A stretch of 38,278 bases of DNA, from positions 1 through 38,278 of the forward strand of contig SKGK01000211.1 of the NCBI GenBank assembly GCA_007117465.1. Reading direction: 5' to 3'. Below, piece after piece: positions 6,877-16,536 of this stretch. This DNA comes from Clostridia bacterium (GTDB lineage: Bacteria > Bacillota > Clostridia > SK-Y3). The notes under the pieces were generated by a model, which saw nothing but the letters and a program-made list of their open reading frames with translations, was not told where the DNA came from and made no database searches. Both the position numbers and the translations under genes were made by a program. Numbering within the stretch: the stretch's first letter is position 1; the number at the start of each line of letters is the position of its first letter.

Positions 6877-8085
6877 ATGAAGTATGTTGTTATATTAGGT
6901 GATGGTATGGCAGATATGCCTGTTAAACAGCTTAATAACAAGACACCTTTGCAATGTGCCAATATCCCTACAATAAATGATTTAGCAACAAAAAGCGAAT
7001 TAGGACAAGTTAAAACTGTCCCCGATGGCATTGCTCCTGGCAGTGATGTTGCTAACCTTTCTGTGCTGGGCTACAATCCTTTTAAATACTACACAGGACG
7101 TTCTCCCCTCGAAGCAGTTAGTATGGGCATTGGTTTATTGGATACGGATATTACTTTTCGTTGCAATCTTGTTACCCTTTCAGAAGATGAACCCTATATT
7201 GAAAAAATAATGCTTGATCATAGTGCAGATGAAATTACTACTGAGGAGGCTACTCAATTAATACAGACTGTAAATACTAAGATGCGTACATCTGCTATTT
7301 CTTTTTATCCTGGCATTAGTTATCGTCATTTAATGGTATGGCAAAATGGACCTTCTGAGTTTACACTTACCCCTCCCCACGATATCTTAGAACAAAAAAT
7401 TATATCCCATATGCCACAAGGTCCTAATCATCTTGTAATTTTAGATATGATGCAAACAAGCTTTGAACTTTTAAAAAATCATCCTATAAATATTGCACGC
7501 ATGAAGCGAGGCCTTCGTCCTGCTAATGCAATTTGGATTTGGGGTGAAGGCAAAAAACCACAGCTTGGAAACTTTACAGAAAAGTTCGGTGTAAAAGGTG
7601 CTGTTATCTCTGCTGTTGACTTAATTAAAGGCATCGGCATTAATGCAGGACTCACATCTATCGATGTAGAAGGTGCCACGGGTAACATTAACACTAATTT
7701 TGTAGGAAAAGCAGAGGCTGCTATTGAGGCGCTAGAAAGCGGACATGACTTTGTGTATGTACACATAGAAGCGCCCGATGAATGTGGGCATCGGCAAGAA
7801 ATTGAAAATAAAGTGAAATCGATTGAACTCATTGACAAAAACGTCGTAAAAGTGATTAAAGATAAATTAGACGCTAAGGGAATGCCTTATAAAATGATGA
7901 TACTTCCCGATCATCCCACTCCTTTAGCACTTAGAACCCATACCTCAGATCCTGTACCTTTTCTTATTTATCAAAGTGATAAACCCAAAGATCTTCCTCA
8001 CCAAAAATACGATGAGTTTTCATCAAAAAAGACAGGATTATATGTTGATGAAGGTTATAAATTAATGAAGTATTTTATTCAGTAA
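6877..8085 (+). CDS. ApgM-family phosphomutase, probable alternative homoserine kinase
   Basis: This 402-residue alkaline-phosphatase-superfamily enzyme is related to archaeal-type cofactor-independent phosphoglycerate mutase. The N-terminus has the metal-binding GDGMADMP and the catalytic serine in PGSDVANLSVLGY (S56). The C-terminal metal ligands are in HIEAPDECGHR and LPDHPTP...RTHTSDPVPF. Members of this subgroup in bacteria lacking ThrB have been proposed as homoserine kinases because they cluster with hom and thrC. The nearby homoserine dehydrogenase (3349-4599) supports that reading, and no classical thrB is in the window. Phosphoglycerate mutase activity is the alternative. The ATG at 6877 has GGAAGAG upstream. 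It probably shares a transcript with the preceding gene. Confidence 0.85.
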   Translation: MKYVVILGDGMADMPVKQLNNKTPLQCANIPTINDLATKSELGQVKTVPDGIAPGSDVANLSVLGYNPFKYYTGRSPLEAVSMGIGLLDTDITFRCNLVTLSEDEPYIEKIMLDHSADEITTEEATQLIQTVNTKMRTSAISFYPGISYRHLMVWQNGPSEFTLTPPHDILEQKIISHMPQGPNHLVILDMMQTSFELLKNHPINIARMKRGLRPANAIWIWGEGKKPQLGNFTEKFGVKGAVISAVDLIKGIGINAGLTSIDVEGATGNINTNFVGKAEAAIEALESGHDFVYVHIEAPDECGHRQEIENKVKSIELIDKNVVKVIKDKLDAKGMPYKMMILPDHPTPLALRTHTSDPVPFLIYQSDKPKDLPHQKYDEFSSKKTGLYVDEGYKLMKYFIQ

Positions 8086-8096
8086 GTTAAAACTCT

Positions 8097-8126
8097 GGCG
8101 GGAATAAGGCTTATCCTTTTTCCGCC
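8097..8126. terminator. Hairpin between convergent genes
   Basis: GGCGGGAATAAGG pairs with CCTTTTTCCGCC with two imperfect positions, around a short loop. It lies 11 bases after the ApgM-like stop and overlaps the last codons of prmC. T runs are short on both sides, so it is a weak or bidirectional terminator. Confidence 0.45.
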
Positions 8127-8992
8127 GTTACTACCCGCCCTATCCCTGCTAAATCTTTATGCACGGTAACATTATGATACGCGCCGCTTTGCTCAATGAT
8201 ATCTTTGACAAGTATACTTTGGTCGTGTCCTACCTCTAGCGCTAATAGCCCTGCAGGCTTTAATTGTTTGATTGCTCTCTTTATAAGGATTGGATAAAAT
8301 AGCAAACCATCACTGCCACCATCTAGTGCATGATAAGGCTCATATGTTTTGACTTCTGTTTGGAGCGTTTTTATAGTCCTTGCTGGAATATATGGTGGAT
8401 TAGAAACTACTATATCAACATTTGTCGGTAGCATCTGATTTGCCTTTGGTTGCAAAATATCTTGCTTCACAAATCTTATCTTTTGCTGTACATTATTTTT
8501 TGTTGCATTTTTTTGCGCTACCGCTAATGCATCAGAAGATATATCTACACCCCATACGGTAATGCAATTTAAATAATAAGCAAGACTTACTGCAATACAC
8601 CCCGATCCAGTTCCAATATCGATTGCTGTTAACTGGTTATCGTACGCTTCCTGCTTATATTTTTCAATCACATACTCTACTAATATCTCTGTATCTGCTC
8701 TTGGGATAAGTACATCCTTTGTAACATAAAAAGGTAGCGACATAAATTCTTGTTTTCCTATAATATATTGTACAGGCATACCTTTTATCCTCTGCTTAAT
8801 CACCTGCTTATATTCAACAACTATTTGTGTATCTATCTTTTTATCTGCATACGTAATCAGATATAAACGATCACAATTCAAAATATGACATAACAAGAGT
8901 TGAGCGTCAAGAACACTGTTCTCGACGCTATTATTTTTTAATTCATTTATCCCTTGCCTTAATAACAACTCGATGGTGCTCTCCATTACCAT
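8111..8992 (-). CDS. prmC: Release factor glutamine methyltransferase PrmC (HemK)
   Basis: It N5-methylates the glutamine of the GGQ motif in peptide-chain release factors, using SAM. The N-terminal helical domain binds the release factor (ELLLRQGINELKNN...GMPVQYIIGKQEF). The Rossmann domain carries DIGTGSGCIAVSLA (SAM site, residues 125 on) and the catalytic NPPY (198-201, VVSNPPYIPAR). At 293 residues it is full length. The ATG at 8992 overlaps the stop of the DUF1385 gene (ATGGTAA), indicating translational coupling. The more usual partner prfA is not in the window. Confidence 0.95.
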   Translation of the reverse strand: MVMESTIELLLRQGINELKNNSVENSVLDAQLLLCHILNCDRLYLITYADKKIDTQIVVEYKQVIKQRIKGMPVQYIIGKQEFMSLPFYVTKDVLIPRADTEILVEYVIEKYKQEAYDNQLTAIDIGTGSGCIAVSLAYYLNCITVWGVDISSDALAVAQKNATKNNVQQKIRFVKQDILQPKANQMLPTNVDIVVSNPPYIPARTIKTLQTEVKTYEPYHALDGGSDGLLFYPILIKRAIKQLKPAGLLALEVGHDQSILVKDIIEQSGAYHNVTVHKDLAGIGRVVTAEKG

Positions 8993-9930
8993 TTATCTTC
9001 CTCTCTATTTTCTGGCATAACATGTTTTAATGCTTCTATTGCTACCTCAATTTGATTATCATCGGGTTCTCGCGTTGTGAGGCGCTGCAAATACATGCCA
9101 GGTATGCTAATGATTTTTGCAAACACACTGCGACTTCTGCCCGAAAATTTAATTACTTCATAAGACAGACCTGCTACTAATGGTAGTAACAAAAGCCTCA
9201 AGCCTAATCTTGTCCATATATTATCCCAAGAAATAAAAGAAAATAATATAATACTAACCACCATCACAATAAGCAAAAAGCTTGTGCCGCATCTAGGATG
9301 TAAGCGGGCGTATTTTTTTACATTCTCTACCGTCAATTCTTCTCCACTTTCATAACAAAAGATGCTTTTATGTTCTGCACCATGATATTCAAATACTCTT
9401 TGGATATCTTTCATGCGAGATATCAGTACAATATACAGTACAAAAATACTAATACGTAGTATTCCTTCTATAATCGTTGCTAATATGCCATGCGCTATAA
9501 AGCGATTGACAAATCCCGCCAACACTGCTGGAAGCATAATAAACAAACCAACACCAAAGGCTACAGCAATAATAACCGAAAAATAAATAAGTGCTTCTTG
9601 TATCTTATCTCCAAAAATTTTATCAAGTAGACGTTCAAATTTTGAAGGTATTTCTTCTTCTGCTTCTAGATCAAAAAATTTAGCAGAAAACATAAGAGAT
9701 TTCACCCCTACTATCATCGATTCAAAAAAAGCAATAATTCCTCTTAATACTGGTATTTTTAAAATTTTATACCGCTTGGTTAAAGACTGTACAGGCTTTT
9801 TATCTATTTCTATTTCCCCACTAGGGGTACGCACCGCAATGGCAATTTTTTTTGGCCCTCGCATCATTACACCTTCAATGACCGCCTGCCCCCCTATACT
9901 CGTAGGGCATGTTTTTTTATTTTCACGCAT
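8986..9930 (-). CDS. DUF1385 membrane protein (YqhQ family)
   Basis: The family is defined by the N-terminal GGQAVIEGVMMRGP, seen here at about residues 13-26, and by the later EYHGAEHKSIFCYE and LHPRCGTSFLL segments. The 314-residue protein has about four to five membrane helices (for example ALIYFSVIIAVAFGVGLFIM, IISIFVLYIVLI-like and FLLIVMVVSIILFSFI). Its biochemical function is not established. It is next to prmC in many Firmicutes, between rpmE and prfA, and that order is kept here. The ATG at 9930 follows GAGGGGA. It has its own promoter at 9992-10020. Confidence 0.9.
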   Translation of the reverse strand: MRENKKTCPTSIGGQAVIEGVMMRGPKKIAIAVRTPSGEIEIDKKPVQSLTKRYKILKIPVLRGIIAFFESMIVGVKSLMFSAKFFDLEAEEEIPSKFERLLDKIFGDKIQEALIYFSVIIAVAFGVGLFIMLPAVLAGFVNRFIAHGILATIIEGILRISIFVLYIVLISRMKDIQRVFEYHGAEHKSIFCYESGEELTVENVKKYARLHPRCGTSFLLIVMVVSIILFSFISWDNIWTRLGLRLLLLPLVAGLSYEVIKFSGRSRSVFAKIISIPGMYLQRLTTREPDDNQIEVAIEALKHVMPENREEDKW

Positions 9931-9991
9931 GATTATTTTCCCCTCTCTTATTAGCGCCTATAAAGACAGATTTTTTGTCTCCCCTTCTCCT

Positions 9992-10020
9992 ATTATACGG
10001 TATTATTGCAAAGAGTACAA
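9992..10020 (-). promoter_or_regulatory. Sigma-A promoter of the DUF1385-prmC operon
   Basis: On the minus strand TTGTAC (10015-10020), 17 bases, then an exact TATAAT (9992-9997). It lies between the rpmE terminator and the DUF1385 start, giving a leader of about 55 nt with a small hairpin (AGACA/TGTCT). Confidence 0.75.
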
Positions 10021-10065
10021 TAAAAAAATCAGTAAAATATCTCCAAATGGAAACATTTTACTGAT
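10021..10065 (-). terminator. Rho-independent terminator after rpmE
   Basis: A perfect 11-bp stem (ATCAGTAAAAT, 10028-10038, with ATTTTACTGAT, 10055-10065) encloses a smaller TCCA/TGGA stem. It is followed on the minus strand by seven U. It lies 31 bases beyond the rpmE stop. Confidence 0.88.
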
Positions 10066-10095
10066 ATTGCTTTTGTATAGTAACTATACGCCTCT

Positions 10096-10314
10096 TTACT
10101 GTGCTGCATCTTCTTTCAGTCCAAATTTCTTTCTAAATTTCTCTACACGTCCACCAGTATCAACAAATTTTTGCTTTCCTGTAAAGAAAGGATGACACTG
10201 CGAGCAGATTTCTACATGTAAACCCTCTTTTGTAGAACCTGTTTCAAAAGCAGAACCACATGCACATTTAATAACTGTTTTTTCATGATATTCAGGATGT
10301 ATACCTTGTTTCAT
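10096..10314 (-). CDS. rpmE: 50S ribosomal protein L31, zinc-binding type
   Basis: This 72-residue large-subunit protein has the zinc ligands of the C+ form: C17 and C19 (KCACGSAF), then C37 and C40 ([14 protein letters not shown]). The segment [22 protein letters not shown] is the family signature. The start is the ATG at 10314 ([12 protein letters not shown]), preceded by GAGGTG. The upstream in-frame GTG at 10323 is part of the ribosome-site region. It stands alone, with a promoter at 10441-10469 and a terminator at 10021-10065. The roughly 120-nt leader can form a small hairpin (GTATTGC with GCAATTAC) and could carry L31 autoregulation (inference). Confidence 0.97.
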   Translation of the reverse strand: MKQGIHPEYHEKTVIKCACGSAFETGSTKEGLHVEICSQCHPFFTGKQKFVDTGGRVEKFRKKFGLKEDAAQ

Positions 10315-10440
10315 CACTTTCACCTCTTTCCCAATACATACATATTAGATTGTTAAATATATTTTCTATTTAAATGTTATAACAACGGAAGTAATTGCTT
10401 AGCAACTGCAATACACCGTATATTTTTTGCAACAAATAAT

Positions 10441-10469
10441 ATTGTACCATAAAATTTTAGTTTTTGCAA
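10441..10469 (-). promoter_or_regulatory. Sigma-A promoter of rpmE
   Basis: On the minus strand TTGCAA (10464-10469), 17 bases, then TACAAT (10441-10446). It starts just 12 bases past the rho stop, so rpmE is separately expressed. The 7-mer TTGCAAC-type motif recurs 37 bp downstream at 10427-10433. Confidence 0.7.
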
Positions 10470-10480
10470 CTTATATTTTT

Positions 10481-12235
10481 TTAATTTCGTTCAAATGCTC
10501 TAATAATACCATTTACAAATTCATCGTTAGATTTAGTTGCCATCAAACGATTAATAAGGGTCTCTGCAACATCTGCATTTCCTTGATTGGTCATTGCTTT
10601 TCGAATGGTCCAAATTGCTTCTAAATCTTTTTGTGACAATAAGAGTTCTTCACGACGCGTACCCGATTTATTCATATCAATAGCAGGGAAAATACGTTTT
10701 TCAGAAAGGCGTCTGTCAAGATGTAATTCCATATTACCCGTTCCTTTAAACTCTTCGAAAATAACATCGTCCATTCTACTACCTGTTTCAATAAGCGCCG
10801 TAGCTAAAATCGTTAAGCTGCCACCATATTCAATATTTCTAGCCGCACCAAAGAACTTTTTAGGTCTATGCAGTGCCCCTGGGTCTAATCCACCCGATAG
10901 TGTTCTACCCGTAGGCGGAATGGTCAAATTATACGCTCTTGCAAGCCTTGTAATACTATCCAATAAAATAACAACGTTTTTTTGTTGCTCTACTAAGCGC
11001 TGCGCTCTTTCTAAGACCATTTCAGCTACTTTAATATGGTGTTCAGGCAATTCGTCAAAAGTAGAATATACAACTTCACCATTAATAGAACGTTGCATGT
11101 CTGTTACTTCTTCAGGACGTTCATCAATAAGTAATACAATAAGTTCTATATCTGGATAATTAACAGAAATACTGTTTGCAATTTTTTTAAGTAGAATCGT
11201 TTTCCCAGCCTTTGGAGGTGCTACGATAATCCCTCGCTGCCCTTTTCCGATAGGAGCAAGTAAGTCTATAAGCCTTACTGATAACTCACGTGGATTTGTT
11301 TCAAGTTTTATTTTTTCTTCTGGGAAAATAGGCGTAAGTGTATCAAAAGACGCTCTTTTAGAGGCTTTATCTGGTGTATCACCATTAACTGTTTGCACAT
11401 ATAAAAGGGCTTGAAACTTCTCATTTTCTTTCGAAATACGTCCTTTACCTATTATTTTATCTCCCGTTTTTAGATTAAACCTACGAATTTGAGAAGGAGA
11501 TACATAGATATCCTTAGGGCCTGATAAATAATTGTTGCTTCTTAAAAATCCGTATCCATCTGGTAGCACTTCTAGTATTCCGCCTACAGGATCATCACTT
11601 TCAATTTTTTCAAAAGCTGATGGATAACCATTTGACTGCCTTTGCTGCCTTTTATCATATTTCTCTTCCTGCTTTTCTTCTTGTTTGTCAGCCCGATTTT
11701 CTAGCTTGCTATCTGCTTTGCTTATTGATGTTTCTTCTGTAGATTTATCGTTATCTTCATCTTGTTTTTCAGATATGCGCTTTCCCTTACTTGCTACGGA
11801 TAGTTTTTCTTCCTCCACTTTCTTATCTACTGAAGTCTCTGTCTTCTGTGGGCTTTGCTCTTTTTCCGACTCTTCTTTTGGTTCCTTTTTTTCTTGTTCT
11901 TTTTGAGTCGAATTTATGTCAACTTTACCTTCTGATGTTTCTACTTTATTCTTTCTAGGTCTTCCTCTTTTTTTCTTTTGAGGTTTTCCCTCTTCTTTTT
12001 CATCCTCTTTTTCTGTGCCTTTATTTTTGGCTTTTTTCTGTTGATGTTGTTCTAATTCCACCGTTGGGTCAATAAAGGGATCCTCTTTGTGCTGATTTTC
12101 CAACTTATCAGCATGCGATAAAATAACCTCAATTAATTCTTCTTTCTTTAACGTAGAAATGCGCTTAAGATTCATCATTTTAGCAATATAACGCAAATCT
12201 TGTAGCTTCTTTTTCTTCAATGCGTATCTATCCAT
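10481..12235 (-). CDS. rho: Transcription termination factor Rho with long disordered insert
   Basis: This hexameric RNA-dependent ATPase terminates transcription. At 584 residues it is about 160 longer than E. coli Rho. Residues 1-45 are the Rho-N helical domain. Residues 50-210 are a low-complexity K/E/Q/S insert containing an AT-hook-like KKKRGRPRK (88-95). The RNA-binding cold-shock-like domain begins at [15 protein letters not shown] (about 218). The ATPase core has Walker A APPKAGKT (339-346), Walker [13 protein letters not shown], and the Q/R-loop regions ([20 protein letters not shown]). All catalytic parts are present. The ATG at 12235 follows AAGGTGGTGA. It is transcribed from the consensus promoter at 12392-12420 with a leader of about 150 nt. 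Confidence 0.96.
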   Translation of the reverse strand: MDRYALKKKKLQDLRYIAKMMNLKRISTLKKEELIEVILSHADKLENQHKEDPFIDPTVELEQHQQKKAKNKGTEKEDEKEEGKPQKKKRGRPRKNKVETSEGKVDINSTQKEQEKKEPKEESEKEQSPQKTETSVDKKVEEEKLSVASKGKRISEKQDEDNDKSTEETSISKADSKLENRADKQEEKQEEKYDKRQQRQSNGYPSAFEKIESDDPVGGILEVLPDGYGFLRSNNYLSGPKDIYVSPSQIRRFNLKTGDKIIGKGRISKENEKFQALLYVQTVNGDTPDKASKRASFDTLTPIFPEEKIKLETNPRELSVRLIDLLAPIGKGQRGIIVAPPKAGKTILLKKIANSISVNYPDIELIVLLIDERPEEVTDMQRSINGEVVYSTFDELPEHHIKVAEMVLERAQRLVEQQKNVVILLDSITRLARAYNLTIPPTGRTLSGGLDPGALHRPKKFFGAARNIEYGGSLTILATALIETGSRMDDVIFEEFKGTGNMELHLDRRLSEKRIFPAIDMNKSGTRREELLLSQKDLEAIWTIRKAMTNQGNADVAETLINRLMATKSNDEFVNGIIRAFERN

Positions 12236-12391
12236 ACTTCACCACCTTAACTCTTATTTAATTTATATTTTTTTTCGTCTTCATTCTTTATTAAGGAAAT
12301 ATTGAGCAAGAAAAAATAAACAAAGCTTTCTAGACTTGAAATTGCATCGTCTTTGAGAAGGCCTAACAGGTATAATATCAACTTTATGCAG

Positions 12392-12420
12392 ATTATATCA
12401 CTAATTTTTTAACCTGTCAA
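12392..12420 (-). promoter_or_regulatory. Perfect consensus promoter of rho
   Basis: On the minus strand an exact TTGACA (12415-12420), 17 bases, and an exact TATAAT (12392-12397). A 6-bp inverted repeat, ACAGGT (12366-12371) and ACCTGT (12412-12417), brackets the -10 and the start point and could be an operator. The rest of the gap to ilvB (12421-12526) holds only a repeat copy (12478-12524). Confidence 0.85.
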
Positions 12421-12477
12421 ATTTTTGCCCTATAATTATATGTTATCCATATTTTTAAAGTCTATTCATTAAAAAAA

Positions 12478-12524
12478 GTGCATTTTAGAATTTAAATTAA
12501 CAGAAAATTTTTATACGTTTCTAG
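12478..12524. repeat. Intergenic repeat, copy 1
   Basis: This 47-bp segment matches 34189-34235 at 42 of 47 positions in the same orientation, with no gap; the core CAGAAAATTTTTATAC is identical. It lies between the ilvB terminator and the rho promoter. It has no coding sense and no obvious terminal repeats. Confidence 0.75.
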
Positions 12525-12526
12525 CT

Positions 12527-12565
12527 CATAAAAAATTCAGATAAAGCAATAAGCTTTATCTGAAT
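12527..12565 (-). terminator. Rho-independent terminator of the ilv operon
   Basis: A perfect 13-bp stem (ATTCAGATAAAGC, 12535-12547, with GCTTTATCTGAAT, 12553-12565) and a 5-nt loop is followed on the minus strand by five or six U. It starts 7 bases after the ilvB stop. Confidence 0.92.
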
Positions 12566-12572
12566 GCAGTTT

Positions 12573-14237
12573 TTACTCTTCAATAAGTTCATTAATCGGT
12601 GCGCCAGGGGGTACAATTGGAAACACCTTTTCATCTCGATCTATTTCACAATTAATTACAACAGGAACGTCACTTGCTAGCGCCTTTGCAATTGCCGTTT
12701 GCAACTGATCTTTTTGGGTTACATTAAATCCTTTTGCACCATAAGCTTCGGCTAATTTTACAAAATCCGTACTACGCTCGATTGTAGTAGAAGAAAATCG
12801 GCTATCATAGAACAAATCCTGCCACTGCCGAACCATTCCTAGTACATGGTTATTCAAAATAACAATAATAATCGGAAGTTTATATTCTACTGCGGTTGCC
12901 AGTTCATTACAGTTCATTCTAAAGCTGCCATCCCCTGCAATGTTAAATACTTTTTTATCAGGTTTGCCAATTTGTGCGCCAATACTAGCACCTAAACCGT
13001 ATCCCATCGTACCTAAACCCCCTGAAGATATATATGTTCTAGGATATCCATATTTATAATACTGTGCTGCCCACAATTGGTTTTGACCTACCTCCGTTGT
13101 AATTACGGCCTCTCCATTTGTCATTTCATAGATTGTTTCCATGATATGTTGTGGACGCAACACATTGTCTTGCTTATATTTTAGTGGATAGTCTGCTTTC
13201 CACTGCTTAATTTTTTGTATCCATTCACTACGCTGCTGCTGCTCTGCTTGCTTGCATAAATAAGATAAAATTTTCTTAACGTTTCCTACTAGTGGAAAAT
13301 GCACGTGAATATTTTTACCAATCTCTGCAGGATCAATATCGATGTGTATAATCCTAGCGTTTGGTGCAAAACGCTTTACATTACTCATTACCCTATCACT
13401 AAATCTTGCTCCGATTGCAATAAACAAATCACACTGCGAAACAGCCAAATTAGAGGTCTTTGCACCATGCATTCCTACAAGCCCTGTAAACAGAGGATGT
13501 GTCCCTGGAAAAACACCTAGACCCATCAACGTAGTCGTAACAGGAATACTGCTTCGCTCAGCTAATTTAACAAGCTCTTCACACGCCCCTGCAATGCCTA
13601 TTCCCCCTCCTGCAAGGATAATCGGGGTCTGTGCGCCATCAATTACTTTTAAAACTTCATCTAGCTCGTGTTTGTCTACACCTAATGGCACTTCCTGGAT
13701 TGGACTTGCCTGCTCAAAGGTATATTCCGTAACAGCAGCCGTTACATCTTTACAGATATCTACGAGTACAGGTCCTGGTCTGCCTTCTTGTGCAATACGA
13801 AAGGCTTCACGTATAATATGTGCAAAATCATTAACATCTTTTACAATATAGTTATGTTTGGTAATAGGCATCGTGATGCCTGTTATATCTACTTCTTGAA
13901 AAGAATCCTTTCCGAGTAAAGCAGTGGGTACTTGCCCTGTAAATGCTACCATTGGTACCGAATCCATATATGCTGTTGCGATACCTGTTACAAGATTGGT
14001 AGCCCCAGGTCCTGATGTTGCTAAACATACACCTACCTTGCCTGTTGCCCTAGCATATCCGTCTGCGGCATGTGATGCTCCCTGCTCATGCGATGTTAAA
14101 ATATGTGTGATTTCTTCTCGGTGCTTACTCAGTGCATCATATATATTCAGTACTGCACCACCTGGATATCCAAAAATGGTATCAACACCTTGCTCTTTTA
14201 AACATTGTACAAAAATCTCTGATCCTGTTAATTTCAA
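12573..14237 (-). CDS. ilvB: Acetolactate synthase large (catalytic) subunit
   Basis: This TPP- and FAD-dependent enzyme joins two pyruvates, or pyruvate and 2-ketobutyrate, at the first common step of valine, leucine and isoleucine synthesis. The catalytic glutamate is in TSHEQGASHAADGYAR (E51). The TPP/Mg motif GDGSFRMNCNELATAVEY and the FAD-side GKDSFQEVDITGITMPITKHN point to the anabolic IlvB type rather than catabolic AlsS. At 554 residues it is full length. It starts with TTG at 14237, GGGGGA lying 7 bases upstream. No regulatory subunit gene (ilvN/ilvH) follows, since the terminator comes at once; it must be elsewhere or dispensable. It is the last gene of the operon, 15 bases after ilvD. 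Confidence 0.96.
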   Translation of the reverse strand: MKLTGSEIFVQCLKEQGVDTIFGYPGGAVLNIYDALSKHREEITHILTSHEQGASHAADGYARATGKVGVCLATSGPGATNLVTGIATAYMDSVPMVAFTGQVPTALLGKDSFQEVDITGITMPITKHNYIVKDVNDFAHIIREAFRIAQEGRPGPVLVDICKDVTAAVTEYTFEQASPIQEVPLGVDKHELDEVLKVIDGAQTPIILAGGGIGIAGACEELVKLAERSSIPVTTTLMGLGVFPGTHPLFTGLVGMHGAKTSNLAVSQCDLFIAIGARFSDRVMSNVKRFAPNARIIHIDIDPAEIGKNIHVHFPLVGNVKKILSYLCKQAEQQQRSEWIQKIKQWKADYPLKYKQDNVLRPQHIMETIYEMTNGEAVITTEVGQNQLWAAQYYKYGYPRTYISSGGLGTMGYGLGASIGAQIGKPDKKVFNIAGDGSFRMNCNELATAVEYKLPIIIVILNNHVLGMVRQWQDLFYDSRFSSTTIERSTDFVKLAEAYGAKGFNVTQKDQLQTAIAKALASDVPVVINCEIDRDEKVFPIVPPGAPINELIEE

Positions 14238-14252
14238 CTGTTGTTCCCCCTA

Positions 14253-15917
14253 TCATTTTTCATTCAACACCGCTCCTGTCGAAGCAGATGTTACTAACTT
14301 TGCATACCTTGCTAAATAGCCTTTTTGTATTTTAGGCTGCGGTGGTTTCCAATGCGTTAGGCGCTTTGCAATCATTTCTTTAGAAAGTTTTACATCTAAT
14401 TTACCTTGTGTTATATCAATACAAAGGATATCTCCTTCTTCTAATATAGCAATTGGTCCCCCTTCCATTGCTTCAGGTGAAACATGCCCAATGGCGGCAC
14501 CTCTTGTAGCACCTGAAAAACGTCCATCTGTAATGAGCGCTACATCTTTATCTAATCCCATACCACAAATAGCGGATGTAGGTGATAGCATCTCTCGCAT
14601 ACCTGGTCCGCCTTTAGGTCCCTCATACCGAATAACCACCACATCTCCTTTGTGGATGTTGCCTGATATAATTGCTTCAATAGCCTTTTCTTCTGATTCA
14701 AAAATTCTTACTGGACCTTCATGTTGTAACATATCTTTTGCTACCGCTGAGCGCTTGACTACTGCACCATCTGGCGCAATATTCCCTCTTAAAACGGCAA
14801 TGCCTCCTGTATGACTATATGGATTGTCAATCGGACGAATAATATCGTGATTCTTTACCATAACAGTACTGATATTTTCACCCACTGTTTTGCCAGTTAC
14901 AGTTTCCAAATCTAAATGTAGTAAATCTTGTTTACTAAGTTCATTCATCACGGCTTGTACGCCACCTGCCATATATAAATCTTGAATGTGGTGCGGTCCT
15001 GCAGGTGCAAGTTTGCATAGGTTAGGCGTTTTGCTACTAATGGTATTGGCAATGTCTAAATCAATTTTAACACCTGCTTCATGTGCAATCGCTGGAAGAT
15101 GAAGCATAGAATTAGTAGAACAACCAAGTGCCATATCTACCGTAAGTGCATTTTCAAATGTCTTATCATTTAAAATATCACTTGGCTTTATATCCTTCTC
15201 TAATAGATCCATGATTTTCATACCTGCCGTCTTAGCGAGTCTAATCCTTTCAGCATAAACAGCTGGAATCGTACCGTTACCTGGAAGCGCTAATCCTAAT
15301 ACCTCACTTAAACAGTTCATGGAATTAGCAGTAAACATCCCTGAACATGATCCGCATCCTGGACACGCTTGATTTTCAACCTCAAGTAGCTGATCCTCTG
15401 TTATCTTACCTACCTGCACCTCTCCTACTGCTTCAAATACACTATTTAAATCTAAATCACGCCCATTATGATTAAGTGATAACATGGGTCCTCCACTTAT
15501 AACAATCGCTGGAATGTTTATCCTAGCTGCTGCCATAAGCATGCCCGGTACAATCTTGTCACAATTAGGAATTAGTACAAGGGCATCTAAGCCATGTGCA
15601 AGTGTCATCGCTTCAATAGAATCTGCAATGAGTTCACGAGATGCTAATGAATATTTCATTCCTACATGTCCCATTGCAATCCCATCACATACCCCTATAG
15701 CTGGAAATTCAAGCGGTGTTCCGCCTGCCATACGCACACCAGATTTTACTGCCTCCGCAATAGTATCAAGATGAATATGTCCTGGTACGACTTCATTTTT
15801 AGCATTAACCACACCTATAAGGGGTCTTGCAATTTCTTTCTCCGTTAGCCCCATTGCCTTAAACAATGAGCGATGTGGTGCTTTCTCTATCCCTTTTTTC
15901 ACACGATCACTTCTCAT
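14253..15917 (-). CDS. ilvD: Dihydroxy-acid dehydratase
   Basis: This iron-sulfur enzyme dehydrates 2,3-dihydroxy-acids to 2-keto acids, the third step of valine and isoleucine synthesis. Cluster-binding cysteines are in [19 protein letters not shown] and [17 protein letters not shown]. The IlvD signature near the C-terminus is intact ([20 protein letters not shown]). At 554 residues it is normal length. The ATG at 15917 overlaps the nitroreductase stop (ATGA), so the two are coupled, and ilvB follows by 15 bases. Confidence 0.97.
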   Translation of the reverse strand: MRSDRVKKGIEKAPHRSLFKAMGLTEKEIARPLIGVVNAKNEVVPGHIHLDTIAEAVKSGVRMAGGTPLEFPAIGVCDGIAMGHVGMKYSLASRELIADSIEAMTLAHGLDALVLIPNCDKIVPGMLMAAARINIPAIVISGGPMLSLNHNGRDLDLNSVFEAVGEVQVGKITEDQLLEVENQACPGCGSCSGMFTANSMNCLSEVLGLALPGNGTIPAVYAERIRLAKTAGMKIMDLLEKDIKPSDILNDKTFENALTVDMALGCSTNSMLHLPAIAHEAGVKIDLDIANTISSKTPNLCKLAPAGPHHIQDLYMAGGVQAVMNELSKQDLLHLDLETVTGKTVGENISTVMVKNHDIIRPIDNPYSHTGGIAVLRGNIAPDGAVVKRSAVAKDMLQHEGPVRIFESEEKAIEAIISGNIHKGDVVVIRYEGPKGGPGMREMLSPTSAICGMGLDKDVALITDGRFSGATRGAAIGHVSPEAMEGGPIAILEEGDILCIDITQGKLDVKLSKEMIAKRLTHWKPPQPKIQKGYLARYAKLVTSASTGAVLNEK

Positions 15918-16501
15918 CTTTGTTCAACTCCTTTATTATAGAAAACCACTTCATCAAAAGTTCTTTTGGGAACATGTAATATGCCCTGATTGTCTTTATA
16001 GTATTTTATATTCTCGTTTCTTTCTTCCATGACAGGCTGCTCTTTTGGATATCCTAGTGCTACCATTGATTCTACATGATACTGATTGGGAATATTTAAT
16101 ATTTCTTTTATCTTATTTCTATCAATTGCCCCGAGCCAACAAGTCCCAATTTCTTCTTGCATGGCTGCTAATATCAAATTTTCAATTGCTGCTCCTGCAT
16201 CAATCTCCCAGCCTGCCTTTTTAATGTTCAAGTCATTTAGTATAACAATATACGCTACAGGTCTTTCCTCCGCTTCAGGTGTAGCATGCGGATACAAATA
16301 TCCTGCCCACTTTGTTGTTTCAAAAATAGCTGGGAGTAATGTCTGCTCGTCTATAATGATATATTTAAGGGGTTGTAAATTTGCTCCCTGTGGTGCAACG
16401 CGCGCTGCATTGACTAATTTTTTCAGGATATCCCTATCAATGGTTTGCTGTGTAAATTTGCGAATCGTTCTTCTTTTTAAAATAGCTTCATACACATTCA
16501 T
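15914..16501 (-). CDS. Nitroreductase family FMN protein
   Basis: This 195-residue flavoprotein has the family layout: an N-terminal FMN-phosphate motif ([16 protein letters not shown]), the [16 protein letters not shown] segment, and the C-terminal [20 protein letters not shown] that contacts flavin. Substrates are unknown; relatives reduce nitroaromatics, quinones or flavins. It is the first gene of the ilv operon and overlaps ilvD by four bases, so it is expressed with branched-chain amino acid synthesis, though a role there is not known. The ATG at 16501 follows AAGAGGTT. Confidence 0.9.
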   Translation of the reverse strand: MNVYEAILKRRTIRKFTQQTIDRDILKKLVNAARVAPQGANLQPLKYIIIDEQTLLPAIFETTKWAGYLYPHATPEAEERPVAYIVILNDLNIKKAGWEIDAGAAIENLILAAMQEEIGTCWLGAIDRNKIKEILNIPNQYHVESMVALGYPKEQPVMEERNENIKYYKDNQGILHVPKRTFDEVVFYNKGVEQR

Positions 16502-16536
16502 ACAACCTCTTCCTTTCTTTCGGCTAATAAATAATG

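Noticed and set aside
10587-11159. 190-codon plus-strand frame inside rho
   Set aside because: It is antisense to the conserved Rho ATPase core and has no ribosome site; a shadow of codon bias.
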